DNA of 64,000 nt from an uncultured Flavobacteriaceae bacterium (GCA_947494325.1 CANLUS010000004.1:287321-351320), one strand, 5' to 3'. Shown: positions 41,767-51,489, numbered from the stretch's first letter. Notes: generated from the letters alone by a model not told the origin. Numbers and translations: made by a program.

Positions 41767-43581
41767 TTACAAAATAGTAGCACTAATTTTTTTCCAAACC
41801 CTGATCAACAAAAACCCAGAAATAGCTGCGACAGTTGTTAAAATAAGAGCTTCTTTAGTTTCTCCGTAAATCCAGTATCCAGTTGCAAAAAGACAACTAT
41901 AAATGAGTACACAACCCAATAACATTGCTGAGATCCCTGAAGGCACACTCCATTTGCGATCTTTATCAGCTAACTCTATTGCATTTTCTTCAGCATCATT
42001 CAACACTTTCGACCATCCAGGTCCACCAGGTTGTATCTTCTTATAGAAATTATGTAATACATCGTTACTTTCTGGTTGCGTTACAAAAGTTGCAATCAAC
42101 CAAACAATAGTCGTTACTACAACTACAAAAGGAAACTCAGCCCAATCAGGAAAAATACCAGTTACAGGATCAAATAAATAAGCTTTTAAAGGTGTTAAGG
42201 CCAAAGCTAGAGATAAAATTCCTGATGCAAACATGGCTGTAATTTCACTCCACGCATTGATACGCCACCAGAACCATCTTAATATGAAAATCAACCCTGT
42301 TCCTGCTCCAAAAACTAATAATAAATTAAATAATTGCAGTGCGTTTTGCAAGAGCAAGGCCAAAATAGCACTAAATACCATTAGTACCACGGTAGAGATT
42401 CTACCAACTGCTACTAACTTTTTTTCTGATGCTTCAGGATTTATTTGTCTTTTATAGAAGTCATTTACAATATACGACGATCCCCAATTTAACTGTGTAG
42501 AAATCGTACTCATATAGGCGGCAATTAACGAGGCTAATACCAAACCTAACAAACCACTAGGCAATTTTGTAAGCATTGCCGAGTAAGCCAAATCATGCCC
42601 TAATTTATCGTCGGCAATATTGGGAAATGCTTCTTGTATACTAGCCAGATCAGGAAAAACCACCAACGATGCTAATGCGACCAAAATCCATGGCCAAGGT
42701 CGTAAAGCATAATGCATAATATTGAAAAAGAATGTTGCTCCGATAGCATGATTTTCATCTTTAGCTGCTAACATACGTTGAGCAATATAACCTCCACCGC
42801 CTGGCTCAGCTCCTGGGTACCATGAACTCCACCATTGCACCGCTAACGGAATTATTAGTAATGTAATCAAAGCCTTTTTATCACTAAAATCTGGCAAAAA
42901 AGATAGTTTATCAGTTACATTATCATTCGCAATCAACGCCTCTAAACCTCCAACTTCTGGTAAGTTGACTAAATAATAAGCGGCTCCAATGGCTCCACCC
43001 ATGGCAACAAAAAACAAAATAAAATCGGTATATACAACACCTCTAAATCCACCAACAGCACTAAAAACAACGGTTACCAATCCTGCACTAATCACCGTTT
43101 GCCATGGCTCTAAACCGAGCATGATCCCACCAATTTTTATGGCCGCTAAGGTCACGGCTGACATGGTAATAACATTGAAAATAACACCTAAGTATATCGC
43201 TCTAAATTTTCTTAAAAAAGTAGCTGGTTTTCCACCATAGCGCAATTCATAAAACTCAATATCGGTATTCACATTAGATTTCCGCCAAAGCTTTGCATAC
43301 ACAAATACTGTCAATAAACCTGTGATTAAAAAAGCCCACCAAACCCAATTACCAGAAACACCGTTGGTTCTTACAATGTCTGTCACTAAATTTGGAGTAT
43401 CTGTTGAAAAAGTGGTAGCAACCATTGATAATCCTAAAAGCCACCACGGCATTGTTCTCCCAGAAAGGAAAAATTCTGTAGAATTTTTACCTGATTTTTT
43501 TGATACGTAAATACCTATAAATAAGGTTATTGAAAAGAATATGATGATTAACGCATAATCAAACGAACTTAATGATACCAT
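41767..43581 (-). CDS. Sodium:solute symporter (SSS/SLC5 family)
   Basis: 604 aa with about 13-14 hydrophobic segments. The N-terminus 'LIIIFFSITLFIGIYVSKKSGKNSTEFFLSGRTMPWWLLGLSMVATTFSTDTPNLVTDIVRTNGV' holds the family's 'GRxxPWW...a.tfs.dtp' region. Later 'AVGGFRGVVYTDFILFFVAMGGAI' and 'LLASLIAAYMSTISTQLNWGSSYIVNDFYKRQI' follow the SSS signature, including the Na+-site serines. It imports a sugar or other solute with Na+. In this locus the likely cargo is the amino sugar released by GH20. The C-terminus carries extra helices as in the SGLT-like group of Bacteroidetes. It lies upstream of susC but probably in a separate transcript. Confidence 0.92.
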   Translation of the reverse strand: MVSLSSFDYALIIIFFSITLFIGIYVSKKSGKNSTEFFLSGRTMPWWLLGLSMVATTFSTDTPNLVTDIVRTNGVSGNWVWWAFLITGLLTVFVYAKLWRKSNVNTDIEFYELRYGGKPATFLRKFRAIYLGVIFNVITMSAVTLAAIKIGGIMLGLEPWQTVISAGLVTVVFSAVGGFRGVVYTDFILFFVAMGGAIGAAYYLVNLPEVGGLEALIANDNVTDKLSFLPDFSDKKALITLLIIPLAVQWWSSWYPGAEPGGGGYIAQRMLAAKDENHAIGATFFFNIMHYALRPWPWILVALASLVVFPDLASIQEAFPNIADDKLGHDLAYSAMLTKLPSGLLGLVLASLIAAYMSTISTQLNWGSSYIVNDFYKRQINPEASEKKLVAVGRISTVVLMVFSAILALLLQNALQLFNLLLVFGAGTGLIFILRWFWWRINAWSEITAMFASGILSLALALTPLKAYLFDPVTGIFPDWAEFPFVVVVTTIVWLIATFVTQPESNDVLHNFYKKIQPGGPGWSKVLNDAEENAIELADKDRKWSVPSGISAMLLGCVLIYSCLFATGYWIYGETKEALILTTVAAISGFLLIRVWKKISATIL

Positions 43582-43702
43582 CTATGTAAGGTTTTAAAGC
43601 TTGGTAATTTACTAAAATAGTGGAGTAAACTACTTATATTTTCTATGACCAGCATCAGATAATAGCTATACATACAAAATACAGACACGAAAGCTAATTT
43701 TA

Positions 43703-44410
43703 TTAATTATTCAAAATTACCTGCTTCGCATGATTCACATACTTCCTTCCTATTGGAATTCGTTTTGAGGAGATCTCCACTAAATTCCCTTCTAAACTTG
43801 CCACTTTATCGATCGCAATTGTATACGATCTATGAATACGTAAAAAATTATCGCTCGGTAATTCTTCTGTAACACTGGTCAAGGATTTATGCACTAAATA
43901 ATTTCCCGTGACCGTAATTATTTTAATGTAATCTTTGAGACTTTCAATATATAAGATTTCATCGAACTTTATCTTGACTAATTTCTTATCCACTTTAAAA
44001 AAAATAAATCCTTCTTCATTTACCTCTTCACTCTTCTTATACCCTCTTAGAAGATGTACCTTTTGAGTAATTTTATTAATTGTCTTTAAAAATCTATTGA
44101 AGGGAATCGGTTTTACTAAATAATCCAACACATCCAAATCATAACTTTCTAAAGCATGTTCTCTATAGGCCGTGGTAATAACAACATTCGTTGTAATATC
44201 AAGATTCCTAAGAAACTCAAGGCCATTCATTTTAGGCATATTGATATCTAAGAAAATTACATCTATATCATTTCCTTTGATGGTCTCTATAGATTCGAGT
44301 GGATTATTAAAAGTACCTACTAAGGTGAAATTTTGAAATTCAACCAAGTAATTACTAACAACCTTAATGGCTAATGGCTCATCATCAATAATAATACATT
44401 TAATCTCCAT
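43703..44410 (-). CDS. LytTR-family response regulator (amino-sugar locus)
   Basis: 235 aa. Receiver domain with 'IIDDEPLAIKVV', phosphoacceptor Asp in 'DVIFLDINMPKMNGLEFL' and Lys in 'DYLVKPIPF'. It is followed by a LytTR DNA-binding domain from ~140 ('FDEILYIESLKDYIKIITVTGNYLVHKSLTSVTEELPSDNFLRIHRSYTIAI' region). The ATG is directly adjacent to the stop of the kinase gene (44411), implying translational coupling. Divergent nagB/GH20 genes and the co-oriented symporter and SusCD genes are plausible targets. Confidence 0.95.
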   Translation of the reverse strand: MEIKCIIIDDEPLAIKVVSNYLVEFQNFTLVGTFNNPLESIETIKGNDIDVIFLDINMPKMNGLEFLRNLDITTNVVITTAYREHALESYDLDVLDYLVKPIPFNRFLKTINKITQKVHLLRGYKKSEEVNEEGFIFFKVDKKLVKIKFDEILYIESLKDYIKIITVTGNYLVHKSLTSVTEELPSDNFLRIHRSYTIAIDKVASLEGNLVEISSKRIPIGRKYVNHAKQVILNN

Positions 44411-45457
44411 CTAAATTGGGATTTTCAAATTAACCTTAAATTCTTCTTCAAATATATTAGTTTTCAACTTATAGTTTTCGTTGTACAGTAATTTTAATCT
44501 TCGCTTCACATTTATAATTCCAATACCGTGTTTACTATTAGCGATGGTTTCACTGTTTTTATTAAAGTTATTTTTTACTGAAAAAATGAGCTGTTCTTTT
44601 ATTTTTTCAAAATTAATCTCCACCTTCATATGATCATTTTCTTTCGTTCCATGTTTAAAACAATTCTCAATAAATGGCAAGAAAAGTAATGGTGGAACAA
44701 AAACGTCATCGATATTTCCAACTATATCTAAATTATATTTTACCGAATCACCAAATCTAAGTTCTTCTAACTCTAAGTAGTTATGTATATAGTTAATTTC
44801 TTTCAACAATCTTATTTTTGGCTCCTTAGCATCATATAATACATATTGCATTATTTCAGAAAGCTTCAAGATCATTTCTGGTGCCTTATCCGATTTCTCA
44901 ATACTCAAGGCATACAAATTATTTAACGTATTAAAAAAAAAGTGTGGCTGGATCTGTGTTTTCAAAAAATTCAATTCAGTTCTTAACTGAATTTTCTGCA
45001 GTTGTTCTGTTCTTTTCCTTTCAAAAATCCAATCAGCAGTTAGCTTAATAGTCGTTACTAAAGCCACATCGTATATTCCTGTTAAAAAAACCACCAAAAC
45101 ATGATTAAAAGAATAGGCTTTTTGTGGACTATCTGACTCTGGCCAAACATTCTCATTTATCAACCAATAAATAAGTTCGGTTCTAATAATATAAAAGACA
45201 CAAAGCACCAATAAAAAACTTAAGAGATATTTTGCGTAATTTTTCTTTAAAATAAATCTCGGAAATAAAACATAAATATTCACGTAGACCAAAATCATAC
45301 TCATGGTAAAGGTGACAAGATTTGATTTGAATGAATACCAGTAATCTTGGTAATAACTTCCCCATCGAATAACATTAAAAATAAAATAGCTTGTCCAAAA
45401 TATGACATGATATTTTATTGGTATGGTATAACTTGAATTTTTAAAAGTTTTAATCAA
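44411..45457 (-). CDS. LytS-type membrane histidine kinase (amino-sugar locus)
   Basis: 348 aa with four transmembrane helices in the first ~150 residues ('YHVIFWTSYFIFNVI', 'LVTFTMSMILVYVNIYVLF', 'YLLSFLLVLCVFYIIR', 'LVVFLTGIYDVALVTTI') and no large external domain. A His_kinase domain follows with 'LKTQIQPHFFFNTLNNLYALSI' (phosphoacceptor His), then an HATPase region with 'PPLLFLPFIENCFKHGT'. It is coupled to the LytTR regulator gene. Sensing probably occurs within the membrane. It is divergent from nagB with 192 bp between the starts. Confidence 0.94.
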   Translation of the reverse strand: MIKTFKNSSYTIPIKYHVIFWTSYFIFNVIRWGSYYQDYWYSFKSNLVTFTMSMILVYVNIYVLFPRFILKKNYAKYLLSFLLVLCVFYIIRTELIYWLINENVWPESDSPQKAYSFNHVLVVFLTGIYDVALVTTIKLTADWIFERKRTEQLQKIQLRTELNFLKTQIQPHFFFNTLNNLYALSIEKSDKAPEMILKLSEIMQYVLYDAKEPKIRLLKEINYIHNYLELEELRFGDSVKYNLDIVGNIDDVFVPPLLFLPFIENCFKHGTKENDHMKVEINFEKIKEQLIFSVKNNFNKNSETIANSKHGIGIINVKRRLKLLYNENYKLKTNIFEEEFKVNLKIPI

Positions 45458-45605
45458 AAAAATCGGATTAATTTATATTAGTAACTCGATAAATATATAG
45501 AAAATATATGATACTAAAATACATAGTTTGTCTTACCATAATTGTTATCTATTATTAGTTTAATGCTGTTGGTATATAAAATTTTCAAAGAATAAAGGAT
45601 CGTTC

Positions 45606-45613
45606 TATTTTTG
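45606..45613 (+). promoter_or_regulatory. Candidate -7 box for the nagB-GH20 arm
   Basis: TATTTTTG matches TAnnTTTG and lies 36 bp upstream of the ATG at 45650. No TTG at the usual -33 distance, consistent with a promoter that needs an activator. Confidence 0.45.
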
Positions 45614-45649
45614 AATTGTTTAATTTAATGACTTAATATTTAGCATCTC

Positions 45650-47578
45650 ATGCAAGATTATATTTTAGATACCAAAAACATTAGTTATCAACCTGCAGGA
45701 CAATTTGAAGAAACTAGATTTGAGAAAATTCATAATGTTATTTTTGACGATTCTAATACGGCTTCCATTACCGTAGCGCAAGAAATTGCTCAACTCATTA
45801 TTGCAAAGCAATTAAAAAAAGAAACATGTGTATTAGGTTTAGCAACAGGGTCTTCACCAATTAAAGTATACGAAGAACTTGTTCGCATGCACCATGAGGA
45901 AGGTTTAAGTTTTGAAAATGTTATCACCTTTAATCTAGATGAATATTTTCCTATGGATAAAGACAGTATTCATAGTTATTATTACTTCATGCATGAGCAT
46001 CTGTTCAATCATATTGATATTTTGCCCGAAAATGTTCATATACCAGATGGTACGGTAGAAAGTGATGAAGCCTATCAATATTGCATAGATTATGAAATGC
46101 AAATAAAAAAGGCAGGAGGTTTAGACTTTCAATTGCTGGGTATTGGACGAACCGGTCATATCGGATTTAACGAACCTGGTTCACATTTAAATTCTGGAAC
46201 TCGAAGTATTACCTTAGACCATGTTACTCGCGCTGATGCTGCTCCTTCTTTTTTAGGCATTGAAAACGTGCCTAGAAAGGCAATCACTATGGGAATTAGC
46301 ACCATTCAAAAAGCCAAAAGAGTAGTACTCTTGGCATGGGGAATTAATAAGGCGCATGTATTAAAAGAAACTATCGAAGGCGAAATTTCGTCGAGTGTTC
46401 CTGCGACCTATTTACAATTGCATTCCAATACAACTTTTATACTTGACAAAGAAGCTTCCTCTGAGTTAACTAGAGTAAAAACTCCTTGGTTAGTTTCTTC
46501 GTGTATTTGGACAGAGGATTTAAAACGAAAAGCGGTAGTTTGGTTGAGTGAAACGTTAAAAAAATCGGTATTGAAGCTTACTGACAAAGATTATAATGAC
46601 AACGGAATGTCTGGCTTACTGGTCGAAGAAGGAACGGCATATGATCTCAATATTAAAATGTTTAATAAATTGCAACATACAATATCTGGTTGGCCAGGCG
46701 GTAAACCAAATGCTGATGACACGAATCGTCCGGAACGCTCTGACCCTGCTAAAAAGAGAGTGATCATTTTTAGCCCGCACCCAGATGATGATGTCATTTC
46801 GATGGGCGGTACTTTCGATCGTTTAGTCGAACAAGGTCATGAGGTGCATATAGCGTATCAAACTTCTGGTAACATAGCTGTATCAGACGAGGAAGCCTTA
46901 AAGTTTGCCGAAGTGAATAAGCTGCTAAGTAGTAAATCGAATTCAGCAGATGCGATTATTAAAAGCATACAAACTAAAGAAAAGAATAGTATCGATAGTA
47001 TCGAAGTTAGAAAACTTAAAGGGTTAATACGTCGCAGCGAATCTTTAGCTGCTACACGCTATGTTGGTTTAACTGATGAAAACGTTCATTTCTTAGATTT
47101 ACCTTTTTACGAAACTGGAACAATCAAAAAAAATAAGCTTGGAGAACAAGACGTTGACATTATGTGCGATCTTATAAAAAAGGTAAAACCTCATCAAATA
47201 TATGCTGCTGGTGATCTCGCAGATCCTCACGGTACACACCGCGTGTGTTTAGATGCATTATTTGTAGCTTTGGAAAAACTAAAACCTCAAAAGTTCATGA
47301 ATGATTGCTGGGTTTGGTTATATAGAGGAGCATGGCACGAATGGGAAACTTATGAAATAGATATGGCAGTGCCTATGAGTCCTGATCAAGTCTTAAAGAA
47401 AAGACACGCCATTTTTTATCACCAATCTCAAAAAGACGGAGTAATGTTTCAAGGTGATGATTCTAGAGAGTTTTGGGTTCGAGTAGAGGACAGAAATAGA
47501 TTGACAGCGAAAAAATATAATGACTTAGGCTTAGCAGATTATGCTGCTATCGAAGCCTTTAAAAGATACCATTACTAA
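45650..47578 (+). CDS. nagB: Glucosamine-6-phosphate deaminase fused to a PIG-L/LmbE deacetylase domain
   Basis: The N-terminal ~270 residues are a NagB deaminase: 'LGLATGSSPIKVYEEL' phosphate loop, 'FNLDEYF' with D97, and 'GIGRTGHIGFNEPGS' with the ring-opening His170. This part turns glucosamine-6-P into fructose-6-P and ammonia. From ~368 a PIG-L/LmbE domain begins with the zinc motif H377-P-D379-D380-D ('IFSPHPDDDVISMGGT') and a later His in 'GDLADPHGTHRV' (~520). This domain family removes N-acetyl groups from glucosamine-containing substrates. At 642 aa it is more than twice the usual NagB length. The fusion is found in Bacteroidetes. It may carry out deacetylation and deamination on one chain. 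The GH20 gene follows 11 nt later. Confidence 0.93.
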   Translation: MQDYILDTKNISYQPAGQFEETRFEKIHNVIFDDSNTASITVAQEIAQLIIAKQLKKETCVLGLATGSSPIKVYEELVRMHHEEGLSFENVITFNLDEYFPMDKDSIHSYYYFMHEHLFNHIDILPENVHIPDGTVESDEAYQYCIDYEMQIKKAGGLDFQLLGIGRTGHIGFNEPGSHLNSGTRSITLDHVTRADAAPSFLGIENVPRKAITMGISTIQKAKRVVLLAWGINKAHVLKETIEGEISSSVPATYLQLHSNTTFILDKEASSELTRVKTPWLVSSCIWTEDLKRKAVVWLSETLKKSVLKLTDKDYNDNGMSGLLVEEGTAYDLNIKMFNKLQHTISGWPGGKPNADDTNRPERSDPAKKRVIIFSPHPDDDVISMGGTFDRLVEQGHEVHIAYQTSGNIAVSDEEALKFAEVNKLLSSKSNSADAIIKSIQTKEKNSIDSIEVRKLKGLIRRSESLAATRYVGLTDENVHFLDLPFYETGTIKKNKLGEQDVDIMCDLIKKVKPHQIYAAGDLADPHGTHRVCLDALFVALEKLKPQKFMNDCWVWLYRGAWHEWETYEIDMAVPMSPDQVLKKRHAIFYHQSQKDGVMFQGDDSREFWVRVEDRNRLTAKKYNDLGLADYAAIEAFKRYHY

Positions 47579-47589
47579 TACAATATATT

Positions 47590-49515
47590 ATGAATAGAAT
47601 ATTATTGATTTTTATTTCATTAGCAGTACTATCTTGTGCTCAAAAGGAAAGTATTCCTATCCAGATTTATGAGTCCAATATTATCCCTCAACCTGTTAGT
47701 TACGAGATAACTCAAGACAACTTCGTAGTATCAAAAAATATACGTCTAGATATACAAACAGATGATGCGCAAGTACAAACGTTTGTAAGTTCATTTACCA
47801 AATTCTTATCGGATGCTGGGATTACAACAGATGCTGCTTCTGGCAATATCATGAGTGTCAGCCTCAATGAAAATCCGAAAGAGAGTTTAGGTGCTGAAGG
47901 ATATGATCTCGATATTAAAGGTCAAAGCATTACTTTGTCTGCAAATAAACCTGCGGGTATTTTTAATGGATTGCAAACATTATTTCAATTTTTTCCGTCA
48001 GATTTTAAATTCGATGGAGCTAAAAAGATGGCGTTAAAAGGTGCTAAAATTTCTGATTATCCTCGTTTTGCTTGGCGTGGATTGATGCTCGATGTCAGTC
48101 GCCACTTTTTTAGCGTAGAGGATGTCAAATCTTATATTGATAAGATGTCAAAGTATAAATTAAATACCTTTCATTGGCATTTGACAGATGATCAAGGATG
48201 GCGTATTGAAATTAAGTCATTACCCAAATTAACTGAAATTGGAGCATGGCGTGTTGAAAGACACGGGCGTTTCGGTAGCTCAAGGCCACATCCGAAACCG
48301 GGAGAAAAAGCAACGTATGGTGGCTTTTATACGCATGAACAAATAAAAGATGTTGTGCAATACGCTGCAGACAGAAATATTACAATCGTTCCCGAAATTG
48401 ATATGCCTGGTCATATGATGGCAGCATTGGCAGCCTATCCAGAAATGTCAGTTAAAAAGGAGAAGAAATTTGTCGCTCCAGGCTCTAAGTTTTCTGAGTG
48501 GTATGGTAATGGTCGTTTTAAAATGTTGATCGAGAACACCTTGAATCCTACTGATGAAAATGTATATGAATTCATTGATAAAATCTTTACCGAGGTAGCA
48601 GAGCTCTTTCCTGGAGACTATATTCATATGGGAGGTGATGAAGCTTATCATGGCTATTGGGACGCAGATCCAAAAGTGAGAAGTTTTATGAAAAAAAATG
48701 GCATTAAAGATAGCCATGAGTTACAGAGTTATTTCGTTCAAAGAGTTGAAAAAATAATTAGTAGTAAAGGTAAGAAAACGATTGGCTGGGACGAGATTTT
48801 AGAAGGTGGTTTGGCAGATGGTGCAGCTGTGATGAGCTGGCGTGGTATGAAAGGTGGTATCGAGGCAGCTAAACTCGGTCATAATGTAGTAATGTCTCCT
48901 ACAACTTTCGCTTACTTAGATTATACACAAGGAGATCATAGTGTAGAAAATAAGATCTATGCCGATTTGAGCCTAGAAAAAACCTATAGTTTTGAACCAA
49001 TTCCTGAAGATATTGATGCCAAATATATCTTGGGTGGTCAAGGTAATTTATGGTCTGAAGTTATTCCAAATTTACAATACGCATATTATATGACCTACCC
49101 TAGAGCTTTTGCAATTAGCGAAACGTTTTGGAGCCCTAAGGAAAGTAAGAATTGGGAAAGTTTTATAGATCGTACCGAGGCACATTTCACACGTTTCGAT
49201 GCTCAAAACAGTAATATTTCTAAGGCTGTTTTGGATCCAATAGTACGCACGTATACTACCGAAGATGGTAAAATGATGTGTAAACTGGATAATAATGCAA
49301 CGGATACTGAAATTTATTATACCATTGACAACACCTATCCTGCAAAATACGGAATCAAATATACCGAGCCTTTCGAGGTGCCAAAAGGAAGTCTAAGCTT
49401 ACATACTCAGACGTTTAGAAATGGTAAAGCTATTGGCCGCCAATTGAAAATAAAACGAGAAGATTTGATAAAAAGAGTCGAAAGAAAAGAACGGGTATTA
49501 ATCGCGGAAGACTAG
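47590..49515 (+). CDS. Beta-N-acetylhexosaminidase, GH20, lipoprotein
   Basis: 641 aa. Lipoprotein signal 'SLAVLSCAQKE' (Cys17). An N-terminal GH20b-like domain spans ~30-155 ('NIIPQPVSYEITQDNFVV', 'PAGIFNGLQTLFQFF'). The GH20 barrel spans ~158-500 with 'FAWRGLMLDVSRHFFSVEDVK', 'LNTFHWHLTDDQGWRIEI' and 'ITIVPEIDMPGHMMAAL', and the catalytic pair D350-E351 in 'IHMGGDEAYHGYW'. The C-terminal ~90 residues form a chitobiase-like beta domain ('EIYYTIDNTYPAKYG'). It releases terminal GlcNAc from chitooligosaccharides or glycans by substrate-assisted catalysis, probably at the outer membrane. It is in one operon with nagB and ends in a terminator at 49572-49603. Confidence 0.95.
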   Translation: MNRILLIFISLAVLSCAQKESIPIQIYESNIIPQPVSYEITQDNFVVSKNIRLDIQTDDAQVQTFVSSFTKFLSDAGITTDAASGNIMSVSLNENPKESLGAEGYDLDIKGQSITLSANKPAGIFNGLQTLFQFFPSDFKFDGAKKMALKGAKISDYPRFAWRGLMLDVSRHFFSVEDVKSYIDKMSKYKLNTFHWHLTDDQGWRIEIKSLPKLTEIGAWRVERHGRFGSSRPHPKPGEKATYGGFYTHEQIKDVVQYAADRNITIVPEIDMPGHMMAALAAYPEMSVKKEKKFVAPGSKFSEWYGNGRFKMLIENTLNPTDENVYEFIDKIFTEVAELFPGDYIHMGGDEAYHGYWDADPKVRSFMKKNGIKDSHELQSYFVQRVEKIISSKGKKTIGWDEILEGGLADGAAVMSWRGMKGGIEAAKLGHNVVMSPTTFAYLDYTQGDHSVENKIYADLSLEKTYSFEPIPEDIDAKYILGGQGNLWSEVIPNLQYAYYMTYPRAFAISETFWSPKESKNWESFIDRTEAHFTRFDAQNSNISKAVLDPIVRTYTTEDGKMMCKLDNNATDTEIYYTIDNTYPAKYGIKYTEPFEVPKGSLSLHTQTFRNGKAIGRQLKIKREDLIKRVERKERVLIAED

Positions 49516-49571
49516 CGAGTCTTTTGAGCTAAACATTACACTAGTTACCTAATAGTTCTTTTTAATAGCAG

Positions 49572-49603
49572 AAGACAACATGCTTCCAAAAGTGTGTTGT
49601 CTT
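49572..49603 (+). terminator. Intrinsic terminator of the nagB-GH20 operon
   Basis: AAGACAACA and TGTTGTCTT pair as 9-bp arms around a 14-nt loop and are followed by six T, 57 nt past the GH20 stop. Confidence 0.8.
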
Positions 49604-49771
49604 TTTTATTATCAAATTCTTTAATCTTACGTGACTTTTAAAAATCTCTTAATTCATATATGGTTCATTTTGTTTTACTAACTTAGATCTTCAACCATAC
49701 AATTCATGCACTGATGAATTGATGGTTTATGTCTAGTAAAAAGTTATATTATCTATGAAGATTACATATTA

Positions 49772-50602
49772 ATGAGTACTCCAACATTTCAATTTAAGCA
49801 CGCAAATAGGTTTTTACCGCATATTTTACTTGTCGGAATTGGTATTGGAACGGCTAATTATATTGTAAATGAAAATCTTAACTGGATTCAATGGATCATT
49901 CAATCTATTTCTACAAGCATCATTATCGGCTATACCTTAGTCGTCATTGGTACAAACAGAATGTGGTTTGAATATCATATTAAGGCTAATACCAGATTAT
50001 TAATACTAGCCTTTTTTATTTTCTTTTTAGCTGGCTTATTTGCTACAGAAATAGAACATTTTATTAGATCTCAAGTTTTTCATAATCAAGAATTTGCACC
50101 TTTTTCAGCAGGAAAAATGTATTTATTTAATGGTATTATCTCGCTAATCTTAGGTTACAGCTTCTTTTTAAGCGATTTTTCAAAAAGAAAAACACTAAAA
50201 TCTACTAAAAGCCAAAATGATCTACCCAATACTGGTATTCCAGGTGAGAAAAATCTAGAATCAGGAACTATAACTAACATACCCGTAAAGCAAGGAGAAA
50301 ACATTCTATTACTTCCTATTAAAGAAATAGTATATTTCGAAGCTTTTGATAATTATTCTTTTGTCTTTAATTCATTAGGCGAAAAAAAACTCTGTGATTA
50401 TTCACTACTGTTTCTTGAAAAACGTTTGGGTAAAAATTTCTCAAGAATACACAGAAAATATATAGTCAATGAAAATTATATCAAACAGATCAAACCTCAT
50501 TTAAACGGTCGCTATCGTATTTTTTTCAATATTGGGATAGATCCTATTTCGAGTAGTAAAGGCTACTTAGCCTCTATTAAAAAATTAATTAAAATTCAGT
50601 AA
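49772..50602 (+). CDS. Membrane-bound LytTR transcriptional regulator
   Basis: 276 aa without receiver domain. Four transmembrane helices fill residues ~12-150 ('FLPHILLVGIGIGTANYIV', 'IIQSISTSIIIGYTLVVIG', 'LLILAFFIFFLAGLFA', 'LFNGIISLILGYSFFL'). A linker follows, then a C-terminal LytTR DNA-binding domain (~178-270, 'PIKEIVYFEAFDNYSFVFNSLGEKKLCDYSLLFLEKRLGKNFSRIHRKYIVNENYI' region). It is a one-component regulator working from the membrane, with no partner kinase next to it. The 256-bp gap before it holds only the terminator above and no clear promoter. The link to the amino-sugar locus or to the following genes is not established. Confidence 0.88.
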   Translation: MSTPTFQFKHANRFLPHILLVGIGIGTANYIVNENLNWIQWIIQSISTSIIIGYTLVVIGTNRMWFEYHIKANTRLLILAFFIFFLAGLFATEIEHFIRSQVFHNQEFAPFSAGKMYLFNGIISLILGYSFFLSDFSKRKTLKSTKSQNDLPNTGIPGEKNLESGTITNIPVKQGENILLLPIKEIVYFEAFDNYSFVFNSLGEKKLCDYSLLFLEKRLGKNFSRIHRKYIVNENYIKQIKPHLNGRYRIFFNIGIDPISSSKGYLASIKKLIKIQ

Positions 50603-50751
50603 TTAAAGTATTCACTTTTTTTTAAATATCATTTACCCATTCTTTTGGTCATTCGCCATATTTAGCTTTTTCAACTCATTAAATTCCAATTACTTGCAGT
50701 ACTATTATTTTTCGCCAAAAAATAATTTTACTAATTAAACTAATTTATAAA

Positions 50752-51405
50752 ATGGACATTCTACATAAATCAAATATTGCACTTCATATATTTTCAGGAT
50801 CAATTGCTCTAATCTTAGGATTAATTGCCCTTCTAAGTAAAAAGGGTTTCAAATTCCATAATACAAGCGGGAACTACTTTTTAATTTTTATGTCTGTCGT
50901 TATTTTTACAGGTTTAATAGGTGTATTTGTCTACGGAAGAAATGCATTTTTACTTGTCATCACAGTATTAAGTGGATATGTTTCCTTTTCTGGATACCGT
51001 ATCATAAAATTAAAAACAAACATTCCAAAAATATTCGACATGTTAGTTGCTCTTCTTAGCCTTTCAGTCTTGATTTATTTTCTGTACTATTTCAAATCGA
51101 TCGGTTTATTTTGGGCGCCTATAGTGACCTACAGCGGAGCAGGAGCCTTATTTTTTATTGTTACTTATGATTTTTGCAGGTATCTAATCCCCAGAAAATC
51201 CTACGAAAAATATCGCGTATGGATTTATGAACATATCTACAAAATGACTAGCGCCTTCTCAGGTCTACTTGCGGCATTCATCGGCACCGTTTTCGAGGAA
51301 TATCAACCACATAGTCAATATCTTCCATCCGCCCTTGGAATGCTCATCATATTTGGTTTTATGATTTATACCTACAGAAAGGGATTGATAAAAATGCCAA
51401 AATAA
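50752..51405 (+). CDS. Polytopic membrane protein of unknown function, 217 aa
   Basis: Six to seven hydrophobic helices with short loops ('NIALHIFSGSIALILGLIALLSKKGFKFHNTSGNYFLIFMSVVIFTGLIG' at the N-terminus). The 'HIFSGSIALILG...KKG..FHN.sG..F' arrangement recalls the DUF2306-type heme-less membrane proteins, in which a His on helix 1 and a His after helix 2 recur. That assignment is tentative. It lies between the membrane LytTR regulator and the metallo-beta-lactamase, with 111 bp to the next ATG. Confidence 0.7.
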   Translation: MDILHKSNIALHIFSGSIALILGLIALLSKKGFKFHNTSGNYFLIFMSVVIFTGLIGVFVYGRNAFLLVITVLSGYVSFSGYRIIKLKTNIPKIFDMLVALLSLSVLIYFLYYFKSIGLFWAPIVTYSGAGALFFIVTYDFCRYLIPRKSYEKYRVWIYEHIYKMTSAFSGLLAAFIGTVFEEYQPHSQYLPSALGMLIIFGFMIYTYRKGLIKMPK

Positions 51406-51459
51406 AAATCCTTTCTAAAACTGGATAGCATTTTCTGGAATATTATAAATACAACCAAC

Positions 51460-51489
51460 TTGACTTTTTATCGGAAATTCATATCTTTA
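51460..51489 (+). promoter_or_regulatory. Candidate promoter of the metallo-beta-lactamase gene
   Basis: TTG (51460-51462), 19 bp, then TATCTTTA (51482-51489) is one mismatch from the flavobacterial consensus. It lies inside the upstream extension of the frame, which supports the ATG at 51517 as the real start. Confidence 0.5.
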
